A stretch of DNA of 64,000 bases from UBA8949 sp963675845 (GCA_963675845.1 OY776634.1:2480001-2544000), one strand, 5' to 3'; numbered from the stretch's first letter, positions 55,155-63,928 are shown. The notes: generated by a model from the sequence alone, not told the origin. Numbers and translations are program-made.

Positions 55155-55476
55155 AATACCCTTATTGCTGATGTTGACTTATAGTGAATCCCTCTACTAT
55201 ATAAACGAAATACCGCACCTATTTGTTACACGATTCATCAATAACTTTTTCTCTAGTCAATCATTTTGTACAATTAGACAAATCAAGTGCCATTTCTTTA
55301 GCAATTTTGTATATGTCCCTATTTGATAGTACGCGTTGTGATTTTAAGATTCAATAGGATTGCATCAAGAGGTAGGTTTTTTGCACTAAGTGGTAAGTTT
55401 TGAAGCCGGGTAGCGTGAAAACACCCGCACTTTGCAGCCGAAGTCGTGCAGTTTGGGTGGTTATTTGTTGGTCCAC

Positions 55477-55590
55477 GCTATGATTAAGGATTATTAGACG
55501 ATATTGAGCGTTACAAAAGCTGCTAAGGGTTCTGTAACGGATACTTATTATTCGAAAAATAAACGTATATCCCGCAGGCCGGAGGTTTTG
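55477..55590. repeat. Repeat R2 (about 114 bp)
   Basis: Second copy of R1 with the identical 31-base core (starting 55491). Its 3' half, TTCGAAAAATAAACGTATA followed by CCCGCAGG, recurs at the right end of the window (R3). It ends ten bases before the tRNA-like fragment. Confidence 0.75.
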
Positions 55591-55599
55591 TGTGTATTG

Positions 55600-55649
55600 T
55601 CGTGCTCATAACCCGAAGGTCGCAGGTTCGAATCCTGCCTCCGCAACCA
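55600..55649 (+). other. 3'-half tRNA fragment, Met(CAU)-like
   Basis: Anticodon arm TCGTG-CTCATAA-CCCGA (one mismatch), T arm GCAGG-TTCGAAT-CCTGC, acceptor CTCCGCA-A-CCA. The 5' half (acceptor partner and D arm) is missing upstream, where R2 lies instead. The acceptor strand and the downstream 100 bases match the fragment at 51477-51526 although the anticodon differs. Confidence 0.7.
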
Positions 55650-55655
55650 CATCGG

Positions 55656-55687
55656 AAACCGTCAATCGCACTGTTTTGGCGGTTTTT
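55656..55687 (+). terminator. Terminator-like hairpin after the second tRNA fragment
   Basis: AAACCGTC pairs with GGCGGTTT (one G-U pair) and five T follow. It is the homologue of 51533-51564. Confidence 0.65.
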
Positions 55688-55767
55688 GCTTTTTACATTT
55701 CTTAATATTGTAATGCATATTTTGGTAGTGATGTTCATTTGATGTTTGGTACCATATAAGCGTGGTG

Positions 55768-55784
55768 CTCACCTGCCAGGTGAG
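55768..55784. repeat. 17-bp dyad near the IS110 left end
   Basis: CTCACCT-gcc-AGGTGAG, perfect arms. It lies just past the end of the tRNA-flank repeat and may mark the IS boundary region. Confidence 0.5.
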
Positions 55785-55794
55785 TGATCATGCT

Positions 55795-55993
55795 CATTTT
55801 CATTATAATGGATTGGTAATGGCTCGGCGACGGATGTTAGAACTGCACGTTCGAAAGATAAACTGTCGACCACCAACCCATTATAATGATTCGCTTAAGC
55901 AGGTTGAAATCGCAGATGCGACGTTCGTGTAACTAACCAAAATGAATCATAATGGGCTAAAGGTGGAAACATTACAAATATTGATGAAAGGAC
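55795..55993 (+). ncRNA. Candidate IS110 bridge RNA region
   Basis: Non-coding stretch directly before the transposase. An 18-bp inverted repeat with one mismatch (55800-55817 and 55872-55889; arms TCATTATAATGGATTGGT type) encloses a 54-base loop, and a third related motif, ATCATAATGGG, follows near 55948. IS110-group elements encode, upstream of the recombinase, a structured RNA whose loops pair with target and donor DNA. The position and structure fit; the loops have not been matched to flanks. Confidence 0.45.
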
Positions 55994-56002
55994 TTGATTC
56001 TT

Positions 56003-57202
56003 ATGATCAGCGTTGGTATCGATGTTTCCAAAGGAAAGAGCACAGTGATTGTACTGAACCACGAAGGAGAAGTTTTTGCTGCGCCGTTTGAATTGAAGCA
56101 CATCCGGACAGATGTGCAGGAATTCATCCAGCAGCTGAAAGCCTTACCCGATGAAGTTCACATTACAATGGAAGCCACTGGGTATTATCATTGGCCTATC
56201 ATGCAAAGCCTTCTTGATGCCGGCCTTCATGTGGCCGTTGTTAATCCAATTCTAATCAGCCGATTTACAAAAGCCAGCAGAATTCGAAAAGGCAAGACAG
56301 ATAAACTGGATTGTGTTTCAATCGCTCAGTTTGGCTTCGCGCATTGGAATGATTGTCAAAGTTGCTTTTCACACCAAGAAGTTTACGCCGAGCTCAATAT
56401 TTATCCGCGCCAGTATTACCACTATATGAAGCTTCTCACCAAGGAAAAACTCAACTTTGGAAGCCTCCTGGACAAGACGATGCCCGGGATAAGCACTTGC
56501 CTTAGTGATCAGCATGGTATACGAAAGCTATCGGACTTTGCAAGCCACTTCATCCACTATCAAAATATTATTGACAAAAGCGAAACTGAATTCTTTCAAA
56601 ACTATGCAGCCTGGATAAAGAAAAAGGGATACCGTATGAACGAGCGCCTGGCGAGAAGAATCTATGCCATGGCTCAAAATGGTATCCCTACCCTGCCTTT
56701 CACCAAAGCCACCAAACTTATCGTGAAAGAGGCAGTCCGAGCACTTCAATCGCTTGAAGTATCCATAGATACTATCCTAGCACAAATGCAACGGCTTGCA
56801 AGTTCGCTGCCAGAATACAGCACAGTTCTGGCAATGGCTGGTGTTGGCAAGGTCTTAGCACCTCGTCTGATTGCCGAAATCGGAGACATCCGGCGGTTCT
56901 ATAACCGGTCTTCCCTAATTGCCTATGCTGGCATAGATGCTCCGCCATACCAGTCTGGATCTTTCGAAAGCAAGCATCGCAGCATCTCCAAACGCGGCAA
57001 CAAATATCTTCGGAAAACCGGATATGAAATCATGATGAGTCTCAAGGCTCATAAGCCAGTCGATGATGAAGTTTATCGCTTCATCTGCAAGAAGGAAGCG
57101 GAAGGCAAGTATTTCCTCACTGCCTATATGGCTGGATTCAACAAGTTTTTACGAATTTACTATGCACGTGTAAAACAGCTCTACGCCGAAATGGCTGTCT
57201 AG
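56003..57202 (+). CDS. IS110-family transposase (DEDD recombinase)
   Basis: 399 residues from the ATG at 56003. The N-terminal RuvC-like domain has Asp7 (GIDVSKGKST), Glu57 (MEATGYYHW), Asp100 and Asp103 (GKTDKLD), the DEDD set. The C-terminal transposase_20 domain has AGVGKVLAPRLIAEIGD, RSLIAYAGIDAPPYQSGSF with the likely catalytic serine, and SKRGNKYLRK. The frame is intact, so the element may be active. It lies between the tRNA-fragment repeat and a toxin-antitoxin module. Confidence 0.92.
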   Translation: MISVGIDVSKGKSTVIVLNHEGEVFAAPFELKHIRTDVQEFIQQLKALPDEVHITMEATGYYHWPIMQSLLDAGLHVAVVNPILISRFTKASRIRKGKTDKLDCVSIAQFGFAHWNDCQSCFSHQEVYAELNIYPRQYYHYMKLLTKEKLNFGSLLDKTMPGISTCLSDQHGIRKLSDFASHFIHYQNIIDKSETEFFQNYAAWIKKKGYRMNERLARRIYAMAQNGIPTLPFTKATKLIVKEAVRALQSLEVSIDTILAQMQRLASSLPEYSTVLAMAGVGKVLAPRLIAEIGDIRRFYNRSSLIAYAGIDAPPYQSGSFESKHRSISKRGNKYLRKTGYEIMMSLKAHKPVDDEVYRFICKKEAEGKYFLTAYMAGFNKFLRIYYARVKQLYAEMAV

Positions 57203-57230
57203 AAAAAAATAAAAACAATCACTTTTTCGA

Positions 57231-57250
57231 GAGCAATCAATGATTGCCCT
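57231..57250 (+). terminator. Weak terminator after the IS110 transposase
   Basis: GCAATC and GATTGC pair around AAT, followed by CCTTTAGTTT. Its weak stem makes this tentative. Confidence 0.35.
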
Positions 57251-57281
57251 TTAGTTTCTCATGCTTCTTTTTATGCGAAAA

Positions 57282-57339
57282 TTGGCCAGATTTTTACCTT
57301 CTCGGCACTTGTTATTTGTTAGCAGGTTTATCTGGCCAA
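57282..57339. repeat. Inverted repeat between IS110 and the first toxin-antitoxin module
   Basis: TTGGCCAGAT (57282-57291) and ATCTGGCCAA (57330-57339) are perfect 10-bp arms, 38 bases apart. Possibly an element end or a hairpin; role unknown. Confidence 0.5.
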
Positions 57340-57347
57340 ACGATTAC

Positions 57348-57399
57348 TTGAGATAGCTTGAAAAGAGGGGTATTATTATGGTACAATAATGCCATAATA
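57348..57399 (+). promoter_or_regulatory. Promoter and operator of the first toxin-antitoxin module
   Basis: TTGAGA (57348-57353) and TATTAT (57371-57376), spacing 17. A dyad TATTATGG (57374-57381) and CCATAATA (57392-57399) overlaps the -10 and start point, the usual place for autorepression by a Phd/YefM antitoxin. Confidence 0.65.
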
Positions 57400-57413
57400 A
57401 GGAGGCGAACGAT

Positions 57414-57674
57414 ATGCCCCAGATCATACCGATACGCGATCTAAAGAATACAGGCGTGATTTCTAGAAAAGTTCATGAATCGAATGAACCGATTTTTGTG
57501 ACAAAAAACGGCTACGGTGATATGGTCATTATGAGTATGGAGATGTATGAAGAAAAGATTTTCATGCTTGATGTGATCAAAAAGCTTGAAGCTGCTGAAG
57601 AACAACTTAGTGCAGGCAAAACGCTGGATGCAGATGAATCATTAATGGACATCAGAAAGAAATATAATGTATAG
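57414..57674 (+). CDS. Phd/YefM-family antitoxin (module 1)
   Basis: 86 residues. The N-terminus IIPIRDLKNTGVISRKVHES and VTKNGYGDMVIMSMEMYEE are typical of the DNA-binding half of Phd/YefM; the C-terminal tail would cover the toxin. AAGGAGG precedes the ATG. The stop overlaps the toxin start by eight bases. The antitoxin frame is intact although its toxin is broken. Confidence 0.88.
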   Translation: MPQIIPIRDLKNTGVISRKVHESNEPIFVTKNGYGDMVIMSMEMYEEKIFMLDVIKKLEAAEEQLSAGKTLDADESLMDIRKKYNV

Positions 57675-57994
57675 GCTGGTTGTATCAGAGCTAGCTCATC
57701 AGGATTTGGACAGCATCGTTTCATATATATCTGTGCAATTATCCAGCCCAAAAGCCGCCTCAGATTTTCTTGACGAAGTAGATGCCTGCTACCGTCATTT
57801 GGAAAACAACCCGACATTTGGAAGATAATCCGAAGATCTATTCCAAGTGTCAGGATAAACACCTGGAAGCACAAGGATATCGGAAAGTTGTGATCAAGAA
57901 CTACATTGCTGTTTACAAAGTCATTGAAGAAAGCAACACTGTCAGCATTTTGCGGTTTTTCTACAGCGCTCAGAACTATATTAATCTGATCTAA
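57667..57994 (+). pseudogene. RelE/ParE-type toxin, disrupted by a 19-bp tandem duplication
   Basis: The first frame reads MYRLVVSELAHQDLDSIVSYIS and ends early at FGR-stop; the second frame resumes as HLEDNPKIYSKCQDKHLEAQ and ends with ILRFFYSAQNYINLI, a normal RelE/ParE tail. Between them 57792-57810 and 57811-57829 are 19-bp direct repeats (15 of 19 identical). Removing one copy restores a single frame of about 102 residues. The toxin would be an mRNA interferase or gyrase inhibitor; it is predicted inactive. Confidence 0.8.
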
Positions 57995-58019
57995 CAACAG
58001 TCTCAAAATTCGTTTTTGA

Positions 58020-58047
58020 AGCATCTCAGAAATGGGGTGCTTTTTTT
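58020..58047 (+). terminator. Terminator after module 1
   Basis: AGCATCTC pairs with GGGGTGCT (two G-U pairs), followed by seven T. Confidence 0.7.
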
Positions 58048-58070
58048 ATGCCCAAAATCAAGGAGGTCCC

Positions 58071-58212
58071 ATGGCAATATTCGACCGACTCTTCAAAGCC
58101 CGCGACAAGCCAAAGAACACGCTGCTTGGCAACTCCTACAGTTTCTTCTTCGGCAGCACCTCCAGTGGCAAGACTGTCAACGAGCGGACTGCGCTCCAGA
58201 CCACTGCAGTTT
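58071..58212 (+). pseudogene. Phage portal protein, N-terminal fragment
   Basis: From an ATG with an AGGAGG site, about 47 residues read MAIFDRLFKARDKPKNTLLG, then SYSFFFGSTSSGKTVNERTA and LQTTAVF, which matches the start of HK97-type portal proteins of siphophages. The frame then runs into the 3' part of an IS4-like transposase gene (from about 58210) and stops. Only this fragment of the prophage head module remains. Confidence 0.75.
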
Positions 58213-59341
58213 TCAGATTGTTGAACACAGAATTCTCGATACCCATCTTCCCTTGATCATCTTCAGGAGCGTTCTGTGACTCATTCCTAAGCAACTTGTC
58301 ACGACCATGATCTGGTATCGTCTGCCGTTATCGTACTTGTACAGATACTTCACAAACCGCAGCGGCCGATCGACATCCGTCATCATGAACTGTGATTCAA
58401 ATACCAGAATCTGAGCATGATCTTTCTCGCTCTGCCAAGTCAATACTGGTCCGCGCTTGTTGGCCAGACGTTTGACCTTTTTAACACATTTATTCTTTTT
58501 GGCTCGAACAACAATATCCAGATCAAGTCCAAGGCAATGGTTGAACCACTGCCAGTTACACGCCAATGCATCATAAACGACGACATCAAATAAATTTGAG
58601 TAAGTCTTCAAAATATTCGTGAGCAGGCGCTTTACAGCGTTCAGCTCACCTTCATCATTCTTTGCTGAATCTTCTCCTGGCTTGTATGTGTCAAATCCCA
58701 CGACTAGCTTCTGGCCGTTGCCGACTGTGGACATAACAACGCCGCTATGGTAGAAATGATCCTTGCTGGTCAGACATTTTGGACAGCTCTTCTTCTTACT
58801 TCCGAAGAACTTCGTTCCATCAACAGCACCGACCATGTACCCCTCGATTGTGCCATTTCTGAACACCTTGTTCTTGATCGCCTTTTGACTGTATGTGTGA
58901 GAATGACTTCCAAGCCATCAATATCTATGACCTTAACTGTGTCACGAATCGTATCAATCTGCGGCAGCTCAGTTCCTCTTTTGATGACATTGCTAAACTC
59001 CTTTTCAGCAAGCATGAATTTGAGCTCATTCATGCTTTCGATCCTGAGCAGCAATCCAAGAAGCAACGGAAAATAACTTGTCCGGTTTTGTATTTTTGGT
59101 TGACTCTGGCGTCTTTCAATTGACTGAGTCCTTTATCAACGCCAAAGACGTCTTTCATGTACTTCACGAGCTTGGCAAAATGATTGTTCCGCATGTAGTC
59201 ACCTGTTGGCTTTTTATGATATTTTAGCAAAGATCGTTAGGATCATGAATCTTTGTGAGCATGCGGAATTTAATACACAGGTGTGATAGCTGGGGAATGC
59301 CTGGGGAATATAGGATTTTCGGGTTTTGGAGCGAAAGTGCT
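58212..59341 (-). mobile_element. IS4-like element copy A, truncated and frameshifted
   Basis: The minus-strand transposase starts MRNNHFAKLVKYMKDVFG near 59194 but is cut into three frames (breaks near 59065, 58877 and 58245) and lacks the last 70 or so residues, ending against the phage portal fragment. The DDE residues fall in AVDGTKFFGSKKKSCPKC and VVYDALACNW. The outer end AGCGAAAGTGCT (59330-59341) equals that of copy B. Without an intact transposase it cannot move by itself. Confidence 0.8.
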
Positions 59342-59407
59342 GGTAGGAAGCGGCTTAGTGATAGCCAAGGTGATATCATCTATTGCAATAAATTTCCCAA
59401 AGAAAAT

Positions 59408-60964
59408 TCATCTGATCTGCTTATTTTCACCAGAACCAGTGGGACGAACAGATCTGAAGGCGATTGATTTCAAACCCTTGATAGCAAAAATTATGCTCGC
59501 GAAGCCCGCCAGCAAACAGGGCAGCATGGTGATCATGTAGTAGGCGATGCGCTGAGCGTCAGCTGCAGAATCAAAGTTTAGCTCAGGGAGCTGCATGGTT
59601 ACTTTCACGACCTTCATGAAAATAATTCCCGGCGTGGAATCCGACAGGAACAGGACTCCAGGAAAATAGCCGCCATAGGCCAGAGTAGCTGCGAGAAAAG
59701 CCGAGCTGGCACCAAAATAGATGCTGCCACGATTACTTGCGCTGAATCGGCTAACCAGACTGAATATAAAAACGAGCTGAAAGAAGATCGGAAGCATCCA
59801 CACAATCAGAGGCAATGCCAGCACGGTCTTGTTCAAGCCAGATAATTCGCCGAAATAATAAAAACCTGAGACTGACCCTGTAACACTCAGGCTAATTCCC
59901 GTAAACAGGATGAAAAAGGTCTGCCCCGCCTGTTTCAAAGCCATTATCATGATGGTTGACATGATGATTCCGACCAGAGCGCTCAGGACGACCATGGCCA
60001 GGGCCGGCAGGGGGTGAGGTATGAAGGGATTGCTGCTAAAATCCGGCAAGCCAGTTACCAGCAAAATAATAATGGCAAGCAGTATGGCCACTACCCAGGG
60101 CATGCTCTTGACAGATATCGAAGGAACCGTCTGAGGGGACAAGATCAATTGGTCTGCATCACCTAGCCGCCGTTGTCTGCGGAGCCACAGCGCCAATAGG
60201 AAGGCTAGGCCGATGTTGATGAAAATTTGCAAAATGACGCGGATGACGTAGCTGGCTGCAGAATAGCTTCCGCTGCCATTCTGCAGGGTTGATCGGAAAA
60301 CGAATGTATCGAAACTTTCTGCGACTCTGAAGAGGTGTCCATTATATGATAGTTGCAAGATTTCATAGCTAGGCTGAAGCGAACTAAACCCTTGGATCAG
60401 TACAGCTGCGGTTGATCCCATCAGAATCCCTCTGGTCGCCCCCTTGCCTCTTGCACTGAAGACAAGTCCGACCGCAGATCCGGCAAATGCGATCAGTGCC
60501 GCCCCATACCAACAACTTTTTGCAGCATAATAACCCCAGAATGCATAGTTCAAGTCCTGGTTGTCCAGCGCAGTCGGCAAAAGCAACCTGAACCATTGCA
60601 GATAGACTGCAGCCGGAACAAAGACAGGTAGCAGGAACAAGCCGGCACATGAGGCACGAACAGTCAGATTCTTGATTTTACCGCAAAGCAGCGCGGCTGC
60701 GAGGCCAATGACGACTGCAACAATCATGCTGCTTAACCAGAGTCCTAACGAATTGATCAGTAGCCTGGGCAGATAGATGCTCGAAAACAGGTCTTGATAG
60801 ATCTTGAATCCCATAAAACCGCCGGTCGGCAGACCGCTTGCCACGTCAATTTTCATAAATGACATGAAAAGGCTAATACCGCAGGGTATAAGGATTAGAA
60901 TAAAAACAATAATCAGCAGAACCGTATTGATAATTCTAGATCGCATAGCTGTCAAAGCCTTCAT
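59408..60964 (-). CDS. ABC-type sugar transporter-like permease, two-domain (orphan)
   Basis: 518 residues from the ATG at 60964, six bases after AGAGGTG. About twelve hydrophobic segments in two halves; the first half (LFMSFMKIDVASGLPTGGFM, GFKIYQDLFSS, RLLINSLGLWLSSM) resembles carbohydrate-type MalF/LplB permeases and the second half looks like a fused MalG-type partner. No binding protein or ATPase is adjacent. It lies between two decayed copies of the same IS element in the same orientation, so it may have arrived as passenger DNA. Substrate unknown. Confidence 0.6.
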   Translation of the reverse strand: MKALTAMRSRIINTVLLIIVFILILIPCGISLFMSFMKIDVASGLPTGGFMGFKIYQDLFSSIYLPRLLINSLGLWLSSMIVAVVIGLAAALLCGKIKNLTVRASCAGLFLLPVFVPAAVYLQWFRLLLPTALDNQDLNYAFWGYYAAKSCWYGAALIAFAGSAVGLVFSARGKGATRGILMGSTAAVLIQGFSSLQPSYEILQLSYNGHLFRVAESFDTFVFRSTLQNGSGSYSAASYVIRVILQIFINIGLAFLLALWLRRQRRLGDADQLILSPQTVPSISVKSMPWVVAILLAIIILLVTGLPDFSSNPFIPHPLPALAMVVLSALVGIIMSTIMIMALKQAGQTFFILFTGISLSVTGSVSGFYYFGELSGLNKTVLALPLIVWMLPIFFQLVFIFSLVSRFSASNRGSIYFGASSAFLAATLAYGGYFPGVLFLSDSTPGIIFMKVVKVTMQLPELNFDSAADAQRIAYYMITMLPCLLAGFASIIFAIKGLKSIAFRSVRPTGSGENKQIR

Positions 60965-61127
60965 AAGATGCACCTCTGAATTAGCGCTTTCGATTATGAC
61001 TAATTTCAATTGGACAATCTTGCCAGTTATTTTAATATGCCATATTATTAAATCAAAATCAACCAGTGGTCATTTCAGGTTCTTTCCTTATTTCCGTGAA
61101 AAGTTTGAATGGGATTGGTTGAGGGTA

Positions 61128-62600
61128 GCAATTTCGCTTTTACTCCAAATCTGTCAAAATCATCAACGCATTACCATAATTATGCCATATTCAACTCAAG
61201 AAAGCGACTACTAATCATTTCAGGATATACTGCCCCCAAACCCTCACAATCAAGGATCGCTCTCATGTCTTTATTCCACTGTCTTTCACATCATCCGCTG
61301 CTGAATACCAGTCCCCTGTCATACTTCAGCAGATACAAGCCTTTTAACAATTTTCTGACTATTTCCTTCTGTGTCTGATAGTGGTTTTTCAACCGCCTGG
61401 GCAGAAACATCTGCATAATGTTGGCAGCAATGAAGATCAAGCACAATACCGCTTCAACAGCGTTTCCACCATGTACATAACAGTGCTCCAATCCACACTC
61501 GGTTTTCAAGTTGTTGAACACAGAGTTCTCGATGCCCCATCTGCTCTTGATCATCTTCAGGAGCGTTCTGTGACTCATGTCCAGGCAACTTGTCACGACC
61601 ATGATCTGGTATCGTCTGCCGTTATCGTACTTGTACAGATACTTCACGAAGCGCAGCGGCCGATCGACATCCGTCATCATGAACTGTGATTCAAATACCA
61701 GAATCTGTGCATGATCTTTCTCGCTTTACCAAACCGCAACCGGTCCGTGCTTATTGGCCAGACGTTTGACTTTCTTGACACATTTGTTCTTCTTAGCACG
61801 AACCACGAAATCCAAACCAAGATTCAGGCAGTGATTGAACCACAGCGAGTTGCACGCCAGAGCATCATAAACGACGACATCGAATAAATCGGCATAAGTC
61901 TTTGTAACATCAGTTTTCTTCACTGAATCTTCACCTGGCTTGTATGTGTTAAATCCAACGACCATTTTCGGTCCGTTGCCGACTGTAGACATAACCACGC
62001 CGCTGTGGAATTGATGATCCATGCTGGTCAAACATTTTGGACAGCTCTTCTTCTTGCTTCCGAAGAACTTCGTGCCATCGACAGCTCCGACCATGTACCT
62101 GTCGATTGTGCCGTCTTTGAACACCTTGTTCTTGATCGCTTTCTTGACCGTATGCGTGAGAATGACTTCCAAGCCATCCAGATCAATGCCCTTGACTGTA
62201 TTCCTGATTGTGTCAATTTGAGGCAGCTCAGTTCCTCTTTTAATGACATTGCTAAACTCGTTTTCAGCAAGCATGGATTTCAGCTCATTCATACTTTCGA
62301 TCCTGAGCAGCAATCCGAGAAGCAATGGCAGAATAACCTGACCGGTTTTGTATTTCGGGTTGACTCTGGCGTCTTTCAATTGACTGAGTCCTTTATCAAC
62401 GCAAAGACGTCTTTCATGTACTTCACGAGCTTGGCGAAATGATTGTTCCGCATGTAGTCACCTGTTGCTTTTTTATGATATTTTAACAAAATTCGTGAAG
62501 ATCATGAATCTTTGTGAGCATGCGGAATTCGAAACACTTCTTTGATAGGCTTGAAGTGCCTGTGGAATATAGGGTTTTCGGGCATTGGAGCGAAAGTGCT
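61128..62600 (-). mobile_element. IS4-like element copy B, full length but inactivated
   Basis: 1473 bp between terminal inverted repeats AGCAATTTCGCT (61128-61139) and AGCGAAAGTGCT (62589-62600). The transposase (about 61291-62450) reads through AVDGTKFFGSKKKSCPKC, VVYDALACN and RWGIENSVFNNLKTE, the DDE set with the IS4-type Y/R-E-K region. It has two lesions: a TAA replacing CAG at about 61725, as copy A shows, and a one-base deletion near 62401 by comparison with copy A. Confidence 0.85.
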
Positions 62601-62656
62601 GCTTTAGGATAGGTCTCCCCTCACCCCAATATTTAAACAATTTCAACATGATCATA

Positions 62657-62757
62657 TTCTATTGTCTTTCACATCATCCGCTGCTGAAAACCAGTTCCTT
62701 GTCATTTTTCAGTAAATATAGGCTCTTTAATAATTTTCTGACTATTTCCTTTGATAG
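62657..62757 (-). mobile_element. IS4-like element copy D, 3' end of the transposase only
   Basis: About 100 bases closely match 61273-61371, the last transposase codons of copy B. It starts 57 bases beyond the end of copy B and is cut off where the second toxin-antitoxin control region begins. Confidence 0.75.
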
Positions 62758-62768
62758 CTGTCATATCA

Positions 62769-62797
62769 TTGCCGCCCTATCATAAATATGATATTAT
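62769..62797 (+). promoter_or_regulatory. Promoter and operator of the second toxin-antitoxin module
   Basis: TTGCCG (62769-62774) and TATTAT (62792-62797), spacing 17. The dyad TATCAT-AAAT-ATGATA (62778-62793) fills the spacer, suiting autorepression. Confidence 0.55.
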
Positions 62798-62820
62798 ACT
62801 ATCATATTGGAGGTGATCAT

Positions 62821-63093
62821 GTGATTATCAAACCATCAACCGGATTGCGTAACGAGTATACGCAAATTTCTGAACTAGCAAAATCGTCGGGGGAACCGAT
62901 ATATATTACAAATAAAGGGGAAGCAGATATCGTTGTTCTAAGTATGGAAGCCTATGAAGAACGCGAGAAGATGTTTCGCCATCGCGATTTGATTTATGAA
63001 GCGGAATTTTCTCGATTGAATGGTGCACCAACTTACTCATCAGATGACATTCGTTCTGAATTGGAGATGTTGTATGAAGCCGCAAAAAAGTAA
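62821..63093 (+). CDS. Phd/YefM-family antitoxin (module 2)
   Basis: 90 residues from a GTG at 62821, seven bases after GGAGGT; the ATG two bases earlier is followed at once by a stop in its own frame. The pattern EPIYITNKGEADIVVLSMEAYEE is the Phd/YefM core, and the last 30 residues (DIRSELEMLYEAAKK) would bind the toxin. It overlaps the toxin start by 20 bases. It differs from module 1 in the tail, so the two pairs should not cross-react (inference). Confidence 0.88.
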   Translation: MIIKPSTGLRNEYTQISELAKSSGEPIYITNKGEADIVVLSMEAYEEREKMFRHRDLIYEAEFSRLNGAPTYSSDDIRSELEMLYEAAKK

Positions 63094-63391
63094 GCTTGTC
63101 TTTCTTGAGCCGGCTAAAGATGACATCCTGTGCATAGCTGAATTTCATTTGGAAAAAGTAGGGCCATTATCTGCCAAAAAAATCACGGATACTTTAATTG
63201 ATGCTATTGACCGGCTCGTAAACTATCCTCTAATGGGACCGACACACCCTGATCCGGTGCTGGCAGAAAAAGGTTATCGGAAGCTGGTTGCAAGCGAGCA
63301 GTACGTATGTATTTACAAAGTATTTCCAAACGCTGTTTATATCTATCGGATTGTCAACGGCGCGACAGATTATTCTAAACTTATAAAATAG
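63074..63391 (+). CDS. RelE/ParE-family toxin (module 2)
   Basis: 105 residues with the family plan: KLVFLEPAKDDILCIAEFHLEKVG, a helix pair, then GYRKLVASEQYVCIYKVFPNAVYIYRIVNGATDY. The C-terminal I-Y-R-I-V-N-G-A strand is typical of the ParE/RelE fold. Intact, unlike the toxin of module 1. It may act as a ribosome-dependent RNase or a gyrase poison; the sequence does not decide. Confidence 0.85.
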   Translation: MKPQKSKLVFLEPAKDDILCIAEFHLEKVGPLSAKKITDTLIDAIDRLVNYPLMGPTHPDPVLAEKGYRKLVASEQYVCIYKVFPNAVYIYRIVNGATDYSKLIK

Positions 63392-63443
63392 TTAGGCTTC
63401 CCTGTCCTTAATTCAAAATTGTTGAATCCAACTAGATGTTCAC

Positions 63444-63496
63444 TAGCAATTTCGCTTTTACCCCAAATCTGTCAAAATCATCAATACATTACGGTA
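63444..63496. mobile_element. IS4-like element copy C, left-end fragment
   Basis: About 50 bases (AGCAATTTCGCTTTTACCCC onward, 63445) match the left end of copy B, including its terminal repeat, then stop at the start of the next element. Confidence 0.7.
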
Positions 63497-63544
63497 GTGT
63501 CAAGGATTATGTGCACTTTCTGTCTCGCTTGATAGCTGGCCGTC

Positions 63545-63820
63545 AACCAGCCGTCAGATTAGCATCAACCTCCTTGATCACATCCATGTCGTCCAGATGC
63601 TTCATGTTCAGGTAAAGCTTCGTTCCCCAGAGCGAGGATTCCATGTAACGAAGCCTGGCACAAACCGGCATGAGTACTGATTCTGAATCCGGGAAGGCTC
63701 CAACCACTCGGCTTCCTCGTCCAGCAGGGTGTTGAGCGTATCTTCGACACTTTGGAGTACCAGATCTCCCAATTCCTTCTTTATGGCTACTTCGTTGAGT
63801 TGTATAATCTTCTCAGACAT
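63545..63820 (-). pseudogene. IS256-family transposase remnant
   Basis: From an ATG at 63820 (GGAGAG site) the frame gives MSEKIIQLNEVAIKKELGDL and VEDTLNTLLDEEAEWLEPSR, the N-terminus of IS256/Mutator transposases. It then leaves frame within 70 residues; a second frame continues to about 63545, ending in VIKEVDANLTAG. The catalytic domain is missing, so this is an internally deleted fragment. Confidence 0.65.
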
Positions 63821-63928
63821 GATTCGCTCTCCTTTGCTCGGTTAATGTTTGGGTCGTATCTTACATTTTACCAAGCGAGATCGAGTCATGTCCTTTTCAT
63901 TTTGGAATGTGCGCAATTTCAGAATACT

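Larger units (their letters stand above)
55155..56002. other. 850-base intergenic stretch: repeat R2, tRNA fragment, IS110 leader
   Basis: Contents in order: a short A+T-rich region likely holding the protease promoter (55155-55400); a stretch with no recognised feature to 55476; repeat R2 (55477-55590); a 3'-half tRNA fragment (55600-55649) with terminator; and the structured leader of the IS110 element. No protein-coding gene is supported. Confidence 0.6.
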
